Shown here: piece after piece, positions 19,259 through 27,406 of the stretch
Numbering within the stretch: the first letter of the stretch is position 1
How the letters are laid out: each line of letters opens with the position of its first letter
Source: Gemmatimonadota bacterium
Lineage (GTDB): Bacteria > Gemmatimonadota > Gemmatimonadetes > Gemmatimonadales > JACORV01
Direction of reading: 5' to 3'
Length of the DNA: 34,943 nucleotides
Assembly: GCA_016209905.1 (NCBI GenBank)
Contig: JACQVG010000046.1
Coordinates: forward strand, 1 to 34,943
Made by a program: the position numbers and the translations under genes
Notes under the pieces: model-generated
The model's input: only the letters and a program-made list of their open reading frames with translations
What the model was told of the DNA's origin: nothing
The model's database searches: none

Positions 19259-20383
19259 GTGGATGCCGACGCGATCATCGTAGGGGCCGGGGTCGTGGGT
19301 CTCGCCTGCGCGCGCGAACTCGCCGCCAGGCACCACCAGGTGATCCTGATCGAGCGCCACGAGCGCTTCGGCGTCGAGGCGAGCAGCCGCAACAGCGAAG
19401 TCGTGCACGCCGGCATCTACTATCCCGCTGGCACTCTCAAGGCGACGCTGTGCGCGCGCGGGAACCGGAGCCTGTATGCGTGGTGCGCCGCGCACGATGT
19501 GCCTCACCGGCGCGTGGGCAAGCTCGTTGTCGCCGCGGCGGCCGCGGAGGAGGTCCACCTGGAGACGATCCTGCGCCAGGCGCGGGAGAACGGGGTTGAA
19601 ACCCTCCGAGCTATCTCGGCGCATGAGGCGCGTGCGATCGAGCCCCACGTCCGCGCGACGGCCGCGATCTGGTCTCCCGACAGCGGGATCGTGGACTCTC
19701 ACGTTCTCATGGCGAGCCTCCTCGCCGACGCGGCAGCGCGAGGATGCACCGTGGCCTGGCGGCACGCGGTCGTTGGCGTGGACCCGATCAACGGGGGGTA
19801 CCGAGTCGCCGCCGAGTCCGGGAGCGGCGAGCGCGCCGACGTGAGCGCCCGGTGGGTAGTGAACTCGGCGGGGCTCGAGGCCGACGCGGTCGCTGCGATG
19901 GCGGGGTTCGACGTCGAGGCCTGCGGATACCGCTTGCACTACGCGCGCGGCCACTACTTTCGTGTGCATCCCAGGAAGGGAGGGCTGGCAAGTCATCTCA
20001 TTTACCCGGTACCGGACCGGGCCGGCCTGGGCATTCACGTCACGGTGGATCTGGCCGGCGGCATCCGCCTCGGTCCCGACGTCGAGTACTTGTCGGAAAG
20101 GGTGCAGGACTATCGGGTGGTCGCGGTGCTGCGGGAGAAGTTCTACGCGGCCGCCGCGCGCTACCTGGACGGGCTCGAGCCCCACGATCTGGCGCCGGAC
20201 CTGGCGGGCATCCGGCCCAAGCTGCAGGGACCCGGGGAGGGCTTTCGGGACTTCGTGGTCCGCGAGGAGGTGGGCCGAGGCCGCCCCGGATGGGTCAACC
20301 TCGTCGGCATCGAGTCTCCCGGACTGACCTGCGCGCTCGAGATCGGCGCCATGGTCGGCGATCTTCTGGAGAGCGCGGCATGA
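19259..20383 (+). CDS. FAD-dependent oxidoreductase, L-2-hydroxyglutarate oxidase-like
   Basis: MDADAIIVGAGVVGLACARELAARHHQVILIERHERFGVEASSRNSEVVHAGIYYPAGTLKATLC (LhgO-like signature); 374 aa. Confidence 0.85.
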   Translation: MDADAIIVGAGVVGLACARELAARHHQVILIERHERFGVEASSRNSEVVHAGIYYPAGTLKATLCARGNRSLYAWCAAHDVPHRRVGKLVVAAAAAEEVHLETILRQARENGVETLRAISAHEARAIEPHVRATAAIWSPDSGIVDSHVLMASLLADAAARGCTVAWRHAVVGVDPINGGYRVAAESGSGERADVSARWVVNSAGLEADAVAAMAGFDVEACGYRLHYARGHYFRVHPRKGGLASHLIYPVPDRAGLGIHVTVDLAGGIRLGPDVEYLSERVQDYRVVAVLREKFYAAAARYLDGLEPHDLAPDLAGIRPKLQGPGEGFRDFVVREEVGRGRPGWVNLVGIESPGLTCALEIGAMVGDLLESAA

Positions 20384-21396
20384 TCCCTCGCGAACGCGTG
20401 GTCGCCTTGCTGGACGCGATGCGGCACCGCCGGGTCGTCGTCATCGGCGACGCCATGCTCGACATTTACCTGGTCGGCGAGGTGGATCGCATCTCGCCCG
20501 AGGCACCCGTCCCCGTGGTGACGGTGAAGGAGCGGCGGTACGCCTTGGGAGGTGCCGCCAACGTCGCGGCCAATGTCGCGGCGATCGGCGCCGAGGTCAC
20601 GCTCGTCGCGGCCGTCGGCGACGACCGCCGTGGCGAGCAGCTCCGCACCGAACTCGCCGCGGCGGGAATCCGTGACGACGGCGTGATCGTGGTTCCCGCG
20701 CGGCCGACCACCTCCAAGACCCGGGTGGTCGCGCGCAGCCAGCAGTTGGTTCGGATTGACGAGGAGCAGGACACGCTGCTCGATGGCGACGCCCTGGAGG
20801 AGCTGCAGCGGCGCGCGGCTCGGGCGCTCCGGCGCGCCGACGCGGCGATTCTCGAAGACTACAACAAGGGCGCCCTGGCGCCGCCGATGATCGAGTTCGC
20901 CATCGAGACGGCCCGGAAGCGCGGCATCCCCACCGTCGTGGACCCCAAGTTCAGGCACTTCTTTCATTACAAGGGCGCCACCGTCTTCAAGCCCAACCGC
21001 CGCGAGCTGGAAGCCGCTCTGGGCGCGACGGTGGACCTCGAGCACGCCGACACGCTTCCGGCCGTGATGGCGCGGCTCGGCGTGGACAACCTCCTCCTCA
21101 CGCTCGGCGAGCAGGGCATGGCGCTCATGACGAAGGATGGCGTGATCTCGCGGTTCCAGACTCATGCACGGGAGGTGTACGACGTCTCCGGCGCGGGCGA
21201 CACGGTCACGGCGTGGGTGGGGACCGCGCTCGCCGCCGGCGCGACGACGGCCGAGGCCGCCGAGCTGGCGAACTACGCCGCGGGGATCGAGGTGAGCAAG
21301 GCGGGCGTGGCGGTCGTCGCGCGCGACGAGGTCCTGGAGCTCTACGAGCGGCAGTTCGATCGGGTGGGGATGTTCAGGCGCGGGGGCGTGCTGTAG
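20380..21396 (+). CDS. PfkB-family kinase, D-glycero-beta-D-manno-heptose-7-phosphate kinase-like (HldE N-domain)
   Basis: VVVIGDAMLDIYLVGEVDRISPEAPVPVVTVKERRYALGGAANVAANVAAIGAEVTLVAAVGDD...DPK...FKPNRRE...DVSGAGDTVTAW; stand-alone, no nucleotidyltransferase domain. ATGA overlap with preceding CDS. Confidence 0.88.
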   Translation: MIPRERVVALLDAMRHRRVVVIGDAMLDIYLVGEVDRISPEAPVPVVTVKERRYALGGAANVAANVAAIGAEVTLVAAVGDDRRGEQLRTELAAAGIRDDGVIVVPARPTTSKTRVVARSQQLVRIDEEQDTLLDGDALEELQRRAARALRRADAAILEDYNKGALAPPMIEFAIETARKRGIPTVVDPKFRHFFHYKGATVFKPNRRELEAALGATVDLEHADTLPAVMARLGVDNLLLTLGEQGMALMTKDGVISRFQTHAREVYDVSGAGDTVTAWVGTALAAGATTAEAAELANYAAGIEVSKAGVAVVARDEVLELYERQFDRVGMFRRGGVL

Positions 21397-21418
21397 GGCG
21401 CATGGCGTCCGCTCCCGC

Positions 21419-22960
21419 GTGACCGCTCCGGCCAACGTTCGCACCCGGCGCTCGGCGCTGAATTTCGGGACCGGCGTGCTGCTCTCCGCCGTCTCGGTTG
21501 CGCTCGCCTTCGTGGCCACGCCGCTCATCCTCCGGTGGCTCGGCACCGAACGGTTCGGCGCCCTGCGCGCCGCGGGCGACTGGCTCGGCCACCTCTCGAT
21601 CCTGGAACTCGGCCTCGGCGGGGCCCTCGCGCCCCTGCTCGCCCTCGCCGTCGGCCGCGGCGAGCTTCCCGCCGTCCGGCACACGATGGCCGAGGGCATT
21701 CGAGCCTATGCCCTGGTCAGCGGCGCCACGCTGGTCGCGGGGTTTCTCCTCACGCTCGCCATGACGCGACTGGTTCCCGTCGGGGCGGCGCTCGCACCCG
21801 ACCTGCGACGTGCGTGCCTCATCGGCCTGATTGGATTGCTCATGTACCCGCTCCTTCCCTTTCGATCGCTCGTCGAGGGGAGCCAGCGGAGCTACGTCCT
21901 CAACCTGCTGCTGCTGGTCCAGAACCTGGTGATCACGGGCGGAGCGGTCCTCCTCGCGTGGCGCGGCTGGGGGATCACCGGGCAGTTCCTCGCCCTGGTC
22001 GCCGGCCAGGTCGTCTTCCACGCGCTGTTGGCGAGAGACGGGCTGGCGCGGTTTCCCGGGCTGCTGCGCGCGGCGGTGCGCGAGCCGCGAGACGCACAGG
22101 CACGACGGGAGATCAGGAGGCTCAACGTTCCCACCTTCGTCTTCAACCTGTGTGGCCGGGTGGGCCTGCTCACGGACAACATCATCCTCGCGCTCCTCCT
22201 GGGTCCGGCGAAGGTGGTCCCGCTCTTCCTCACCCAGCGGCTCCTCGCCCTCGCGCAGGTCCAGCTTGCGGGGGTCGGGAATGCGAGCTGGGCCGCGCTG
22301 GCGGAGCTGCACGCGCTGGACCGCCGCGACGTGTTCAACGCGCGGCTGCTGGAGCTCACCCGGCTGGTCGCGGCGCTGAGCATCGCCACCGTGGTGCCGA
22401 TCGCGGCGTACAACCATCACTTCGTGGCGCGCTGGGTCGGCGACGGTCATTTCGGCGGCGACCTGGTCACGGCCGTGGCGGCCGTCAACGCCTACCTCGT
22501 GCCGCTGCTCTCGCTCTGGGGCTGGTGTTTCGGCGGCACCGGACAGGTCGGTGTGCTCGTGCCGGTTGCGGTGGTGGGAGCCGCGCTCAACCTGGCGGCG
22601 AGCGTGATCTTCACGCGATGGCTCGGCATCGCCGGCCCGCTGCTCGGAACGCTCGTCGCGCTACTGACGACGAGCGCGTGGTACTTGCCCCGGCAGCTGC
22701 GGCGATCGTTCGGGACCGAGCTCGGCGCGCTGCTCCGGGCCGTCATGATGCCGCTCGCCTGGAGCGCGCCCGTGGCGGCGGCCCTGGTCTGGGTGGCTCG
22801 CGCGCACGAGCCGCCGGGCTGGCCGGCCCTCGGCGCGGAGATGGTCGGCTCCGCCCTCCTGCTCCTCGCCGTCTGGTGGCTGGTCGTCCTGAGTCCCGCC
22901 GACCGGGCAGGCTATCGCGCCAGGGCGCGCGTCGTGGTGCCCCGAGCTAGCGGGCCATAG
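21419..22960 (+). CDS. polysaccharide flippase (Wzx/MurJ-like MOP superfamily membrane protein)
   Basis: 513 aa, about 12-14 hydrophobic segments, LNFGTGVLLSAVSVALAFVATPLILRWLGTERFGALRAAGDWLGHLSILELGLGGAL; GTG start. Confidence 0.82.
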   Translation: MTAPANVRTRRSALNFGTGVLLSAVSVALAFVATPLILRWLGTERFGALRAAGDWLGHLSILELGLGGALAPLLALAVGRGELPAVRHTMAEGIRAYALVSGATLVAGFLLTLAMTRLVPVGAALAPDLRRACLIGLIGLLMYPLLPFRSLVEGSQRSYVLNLLLLVQNLVITGGAVLLAWRGWGITGQFLALVAGQVVFHALLARDGLARFPGLLRAAVREPRDAQARREIRRLNVPTFVFNLCGRVGLLTDNIILALLLGPAKVVPLFLTQRLLALAQVQLAGVGNASWAALAELHALDRRDVFNARLLELTRLVAALSIATVVPIAAYNHHFVARWVGDGHFGGDLVTAVAAVNAYLVPLLSLWGWCFGGTGQVGVLVPVAVVGAALNLAASVIFTRWLGIAGPLLGTLVALLTTSAWYLPRQLRRSFGTELGALLRAVMMPLAWSAPVAAALVWVARAHEPPGWPALGAEMVGSALLLLAVWWLVVLSPADRAGYRARARVVVPRASGP

Positions 22961-24083
22961 GCGCGCGGCGCGCGCCGAGCACCTCCGCGTAGACTGCCAG
23001 CGTCTGTTCGGCCGCCGCGCGCCACGTGTATCGCGGCGCCCGGGCGCGGGCCCGCTCCGCCAGAGCGCGTCGTCGCTCGGCGTCGCAGGCGAGCTCGTGC
23101 ATGGCCGACGCGAGCGCGGCCGGGTCGGAGGGCGAAACGATGAGCCCAGCGTCACCCACCAGCTCGGGAAGCGATCCCGCGTCGGAGACGATCGCCGGCA
23201 CGCCGGCATGCATCGCCTCGACCACGGGCAGTCCGAAACCCTCCAGCCACGACGGCATGAGCACAGCGAGGGCGCTGCGATACAGCGCCGCGAGGACCCC
23301 GTCGTCCACCGGGCCCACCAGCCGAAGCCACGCGGCCACCCCGGCGTGGGCGGCGGCCCGCTCGAGCGCCTCAGCGTTCCGGTCCCGCGCGCCCGCGATC
23401 ACGACCTGTACCCTCGCCTCCGGGGCCGTATGCGACAGGGCCGTTACGACGAGCTGGAGGTTCTTGCGGGCCTCGAAGCCGCCCACGCAGAGGAAGTACG
23501 GCGGGGACAGCGCCAGTGCGGCCAACGTGTCCGTCACCCGCTCCTCGGCCTCGGCCGTCTCGAACGGAGGCGCGGCTCCCTCGACGGTGACCGCGACGCG
23601 CGAGCGCGGCACCCCGAGGTGTCGGACGATGCTGCGCGCCGACCATTCCGACACCGTGATGATCCGTTTCGCCCGGCGCACGACGAGGCGTTCCTCCAAT
23701 CGGTGACGCAGCACGGCGCGCCACGGACCGCCGGCATGCGCCCAGGCCAGCTCGCGGTCGGCCAGGTCGTGAATCGTGGCGACGACGGGGCAATCGGAAC
23801 GCCACGGCACGCCCCAGTGCGCCGGAGCGTGGAAGATGTCCACGCGCTCGCGGCGAAGCGCCCGCGGAAGCCATCCGTGTTGCCAGCGCCACTGCGGGCG
23901 GACCGCCTGCCACACTGCCGGCACTCCGCCCAGGCCGTGGACCGGATGAATCGGCGCGTCGGCGAAGAGCACCACCTCAGCGCGCCCGCTCGCTTCGAGC
24001 GCCCGGACCAGCTCCGCCGTGTACCGATTGAATCCACGGAGGTCCGGGGCGGCGAGAAGCCGCGCGTTGAAGCCCACTCTCAT
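22947..24083 (-). CDS. glycosyltransferase family 4 protein
   Basis: MRVGFNARLLAAPDLRGFNRYTAELVRALE...GVPRSRVAVTVEGAAPPF...VGGFEARKNLQLVV...LMPSWLEGFGLPVVEAMHAGVPAIVSDAGSLPELVGDAGLIV; start at 24083. Confidence 0.92.
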   Translation of the reverse strand: MRVGFNARLLAAPDLRGFNRYTAELVRALEASGRAEVVLFADAPIHPVHGLGGVPAVWQAVRPQWRWQHGWLPRALRRERVDIFHAPAHWGVPWRSDCPVVATIHDLADRELAWAHAGGPWRAVLRHRLEERLVVRRAKRIITVSEWSARSIVRHLGVPRSRVAVTVEGAAPPFETAEAEERVTDTLAALALSPPYFLCVGGFEARKNLQLVVTALSHTAPEARVQVVIAGARDRNAEALERAAAHAGVAAWLRLVGPVDDGVLAALYRSALAVLMPSWLEGFGLPVVEAMHAGVPAIVSDAGSLPELVGDAGLIVSPSDPAALASAMHELACDAERRRALAERARARAPRYTWRAAAEQTLAVYAEVLGARRAPMAR

Positions 24084-24247
24084 CGGCGCGTCTCTCGGGG
24101 GCTGGACGCCGGGCACGACGGGGACTGGTACGAGAGGAGCGGCATGGTCGGAGTCAATGCTATCACGGGGCCCTGCGCGGGCCAAGCCGATCCGGCGGCG
24201 CTCGTGCTTGACCCGCCCCGCGCCGCCCGCGAGATTGCCTCGCCGTG

Positions 24248-24321
24248 GGGCCCTTAGCTCAGTCGGTCAGAGCGGCGGACTCATAATCCGTTGGTCGGAG
24301 GTTCGAACCCTCCAGGGCCCA
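24248..24321 (+). tRNA. tRNA with CAU anticodon, most likely tRNA-Ile2 (lysidine-type); tRNA-Met not excluded
   Basis: Cloverleaf by eye: acceptor GGGCCCT/AGGGCCC + A73, anticodon arm GCGGA-CTCATAA-TCCGT, T-arm GGAGG-TTCGAAC-CCTCC. No encoded CCA. The TTGGTC variable loop and acceptor resemble Ile2(CAU). Confidence 0.92.
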
Positions 24322-24407
24322 CTCCGGCTCGGAGTCCGAAAGCTGATCGTACCGCCCAACGCTCGGTTGCCGGCCCACCCATCGTGCTAGGCCGGCTGCT
24401 GTACCGC
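24279..24407 (+). repeat. left copy of about 128 bp direct repeat (tRNA 3' part + spacer + FkbM 5' codons)
   Basis: Aligned by eye with 25461..25587 (offset 1180): shared ttcgaaccctccagggcccactccggctcggag.ccga.agctgatcgtaccgc and tcgtgctaggccggctgctgtaccgc; 12 mismatches counted over the 117 bp 24291-24407 / 25471-25587. Confidence 0.93.
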
Positions 24408-24486
24408 GTTCTGGTCTTTCCGTCCACAACCGGATGGTGGCCGAGGTCGAGGCGCACCTTACCGACATTCTCGGAGCCGTCGGCCA

Positions 24487-25458
24487 GTGAAACCGTTTCC
24501 CGCGCTCGTTTGCCCTCGCTGTCGCGCCACGCTGGATCCTGAGGGTGGCGAAGGTGACGTGGACCGGTGCGCGGCCTGCGGTCTTACGTTCGCCCAGCAC
24601 CACGGAGTTCGCCTGCTCGTGGACGGCGCGGGGCACGGCGAGATGGAGGCGTGGCAGAAGGCGATCTACGACGCCTTCACGCACCTCTCGCACGGCGGCT
24701 GGGCTCTCGGCCGCGGGCCGGACATCACGCTCACCTATTGGTCCCACTCGCGTCGCATTGCCGCGCTGCGGCCGTCGCCGGGCGCCACGGTGCTCGACGT
24801 GGGCTGCCTCGACGGGCGCAGGCTTTTCGAGATCGCGGCATCGTTCGACGTCATCGGCGTCGGCATCGACCTCTCCACCGCCTCGGTGCGGACGGCCCGG
24901 GCAGCACGCCACCTGCGGCTCCGATTCCACGCCGCGAGCGCCGAGGCGTTGCCGCTGCCGGACGGTGCGTGCGAGATCGCAGTCGCCATGGACGTGCTCG
25001 AGCACCTCGCCGACCCGGCTCGCGCCGTCCGCGAGGTGAGGCGGTGTCTCAAGCCGGGAGGCCGGTTCCTCGCCCACGTTCCCGTCGTGGACAACGCCGG
25101 GTCCCTCGACGCGTGGATGGCGGAACACCGTCCGGATGCTTGGGCCGCGCGCGTGGCGGACGCGGGACACGACTACAAGCGGATGCCCAGCTCCGGCGCG
25201 TTGCGTGCGTGGTTCGAGGCCGCGGGGTTCGTTGATGTCCGCCTGTCGCGGTTCAACGCCTGGCACCAGAACCGGTTCGACTACTGCACGGTGCACAGGG
25301 TGTTAAACACGCTCTTCTTCGTGTGGGGAGTGCCCATCCCGCTCTATCACAGCCTGCTGGTCCACGCCGCCAAGCTCTGGTACTGGCTCGACACGGCCCG
25401 GCTGCGCCGCGGCGTCGGCGGCAGCGTCTACATCGAAGGACGCGTACGGCACGCATGA
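24487..25458 (+). CDS. class I SAM-dependent methyltransferase with N-terminal zinc-ribbon (Trm112-like)
   Basis: VKPFPALVCPRCRATLDPEGGEGDVDRCAACGLTFA...GATVLDVGCLDGRRLFEIA...VAMDVLEHLADPARAVREVRRCLKPGGRFLAHVP; GTG start. Confidence 0.9.
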   Translation: MKPFPALVCPRCRATLDPEGGEGDVDRCAACGLTFAQHHGVRLLVDGAGHGEMEAWQKAIYDAFTHLSHGGWALGRGPDITLTYWSHSRRIAALRPSPGATVLDVGCLDGRRLFEIAASFDVIGVGIDLSTASVRTARAARHLRLRFHAASAEALPLPDGACEIAVAMDVLEHLADPARAVREVRRCLKPGGRFLAHVPVVDNAGSLDAWMAEHRPDAWAARVADAGHDYKRMPSSGALRAWFEAAGFVDVRLSRFNAWHQNRFDYCTVHRVLNTLFFVWGVPIPLYHSLLVHAAKLWYWLDTARLRRGVGGSVYIEGRVRHA

Positions 25459-25460
25459 GT

Positions 25461-25587
25461 ACTCATACCGCTGGTCGCAGATTCGAACCCTCCAGGGCCC
25501 ACTCCGGCTCGGAGCCCGAGAGCTGATCGTACCGCGCGATGCTCGGTTGCGGGCCCACCGGTCGTGCTAGGCCGGCTGCTGTACCGC
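25461..25587 (+). repeat. right copy of direct repeat; contains 3' half of a tRNA (no 5' half)
   Basis: actcata..ccgctggtcgcagattcgaaccctccagggccca at 25461-25501 matches the anticodon-to-3' end of the tRNA at 24248-24321; starts 3 bp after the methyltransferase stop. Confidence 0.93.
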
Positions 25588-26406
25588 CTGGTGAGCGCCC
25601 TGCCGGCGCCGTGGCTGCGCCACATCGGCGCGTGGCAGTGGTCGGGCCCGTGGGCGCGCCGGGTCGTGCAGTGGAGCTCCCGTTGGATGCGCCGGAGCGT
25701 CGTGGTCATCCGCCACGGGGCCGGCGCGGGGCTCGTGTTCGACGCCGGCGGCGCGAATCCCGGCTACGCGCTCGGCACCACGGAGCCTCTGGTCCAGCAG
25801 GCGCTGCGGGAGCACCTCCGCGCCGGGGACGTGTTGTACGACATCGGAGCCAACGTCGGCTTCTTCACGGTGCTCGGCGCCCGCCTGGTCGGCGCCGGCG
25901 GAGCGGTGTACGCCTTCGAGCCGCTCGCCGAGAACGCCAACGCGCTGCGTCGCAACGTCGAGCTGAACGGCTTCCGCCACGTCACGGTGATTGAGGCCGC
26001 CGTCTCCAGGGCCTCCGGCGAAGGGTCGCTGGTGCTCGCCGACGAGCCCACCTGGGCCAGGCTGGCGAGCGGCGGCGCCGGAGGGAGATCGGGGCGGACC
26101 GTGCGGGTACCGCTCGTCGCGATCGACGAGCTGATCGCCCAGGGCCGGGTCAGCCCGCCCTCGCTGGTCAAGATCGATGTCGAAGGCGTCGAAGTTGACG
26201 TCTTGCGCGGGATGGAGCGGACGCTACGGCATCACCGGCCGGTCGTGATTTGCGAACTGCACTACACCAACGCGGAGGTGGGCGCGTTCTTCCGCCGGCA
26301 CGGCTACGACACCGCGGTGCTGGAACGCGAGGGTCCCATCGAGTCCGCGCCCGCCGACGGTCACGTGGTCGCCTCGCCGACCGCCCACTCGTCGAACCAC
26401 CAGTAG
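25564..26406 (+). CDS. FkbM family methyltransferase
   Basis: 280 aa; AGDVLYDIGANVGFFTVLGARLVGAGGAVYAFEPLAENANALRRNVELNGFRHVTVIEAAVS...VKIDVEGVEVDVLRGM; GTG start inside the right repeat. Confidence 0.9.
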   Translation: MLGRLLYRLVSALPAPWLRHIGAWQWSGPWARRVVQWSSRWMRRSVVVIRHGAGAGLVFDAGGANPGYALGTTEPLVQQALREHLRAGDVLYDIGANVGFFTVLGARLVGAGGAVYAFEPLAENANALRRNVELNGFRHVTVIEAAVSRASGEGSLVLADEPTWARLASGGAGGRSGRTVRVPLVAIDELIAQGRVSPPSLVKIDVEGVEVDVLRGMERTLRHHRPVVICELHYTNAEVGAFFRRHGYDTAVLEREGPIESAPADGHVVASPTAHSSNHQ

Positions 26407-27395
26407 GGACCCCGGCGCCAGAGGCTGCAGTTCCGGCACAGGTCGATCACGCCGGCGGTCTTCGCGAGGTGATGGGCCCGGGCCTTCCTGAGCGGCGCTC
26501 CCGACCAGATCTGCTCGATGCTCTGCGTGCTCGCGTCACCCACGACGTGCTCGGCGTTCCAGTCCTCGCAGCACAAGACCGCCTTGCCGTCGGCCCAAAT
26601 ATGAAGCTTGGCCCAGAGCTCGAAGCACGGGCGACCCTGATCGAGCGGTATCTCGGCGTTCGGATCAGCCATGCGGTTGATCAGCCCGTCCACGGCGACG
26701 TAGTCCGCTTTGCCTTGCCACTTGGCCAGGAACATGGGGATCTCATGACGGTTCTCCGGCATGGCGATGATCCCCACGCGGACGGTCGGCCGGGTCTTGC
26801 CGAGGGCGTCGCGGATGCGCACCAGGCGGAGGATGTTGGACTCGACCTGAGCCAGCCTGAGGTACTGCCTGATCTTCTCGAACGTCTCCGGCGTGGCGCC
26901 ATCAATGTCGGTGTGGACCGTGTGGACACCGGCCTCGACCAGGTACCGGGCGGCACTCTCGTCCATCTCGTACGCGTTGGTGTTGATCACCACCCGGACG
27001 CCCGGGGCCTGGGCGCGCAGGTACCCGATGTACTCGCGGTAGCGCTCGCGCCGCAGCGTGAAGATGTCACCGTAGCCGTTCAGCGCCATCTCCACGACAC
27101 CCAGCGCGGCGCACTCGTCCACGATCTTCTTGAACAGGGGGAACGCCATCGGCCGCATGGCGCGGTCCATGAGGTGGCGCGGACACATGATGCACCGGGC
27201 ATTGCAGGCCGCCGTCACCTCCACACCCACGTGATACGGTCGCCGCAGATGCAGCGGGAGCTGGCGCCGGCGCACCAACCGCCGGAGCGCGCCCGAGCGC
27301 CCGAGCCACCGCGTCACCGCCGCCTCGGTCGCGACCGCCCGTGCGCGCGCCCCCGGCGGCAACACGCGCGATATCCGCTCGCGCCAGCTCGCCAC
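26361..27395 (-). CDS. radical SAM/SPASM domain protein
   Basis: VTAACNARCIMCPRHLMDRAMRPM (CxxxCxxC), C-terminal CCEDWNAEHVVGD...SIEQIWSG...LCRNCSLW SPASM cysteines; start likely GTG 27395. Confidence 0.9.
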   Translation of the reverse strand: MASWRERISRVLPPGARARAVATEAAVTRWLGRSGALRRLVRRRQLPLHLRRPYHVGVEVTAACNARCIMCPRHLMDRAMRPMAFPLFKKIVDECAALGVVEMALNGYGDIFTLRRERYREYIGYLRAQAPGVRVVINTNAYEMDESAARYLVEAGVHTVHTDIDGATPETFEKIRQYLRLAQVESNILRLVRIRDALGKTRPTVRVGIIAMPENRHEIPMFLAKWQGKADYVAVDGLINRMADPNAEIPLDQGRPCFELWAKLHIWADGKAVLCCEDWNAEHVVGDASTQSIEQIWSGAPLRKARAHHLAKTAGVIDLCRNCSLWRRGPYWWFDEWAVGEATT

Positions 27396-27406
27396 GCCTC
27401 CCCTCC

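Noticed and set aside
25461-25501. A second functional tRNA gene
   Set aside because: Only the anticodon-to-3' part is present; no D-arm or 5' acceptor strand upstream because the methyltransferase coding sequence ends there.
24248-25587. CRISPR array or integron attC cassette explanation for the direct repeats
   Set aside because: Only two copies about 1.2 kb apart, with tRNA sequence inside; no regular spacers, no integron integrase or attC core signature seen.
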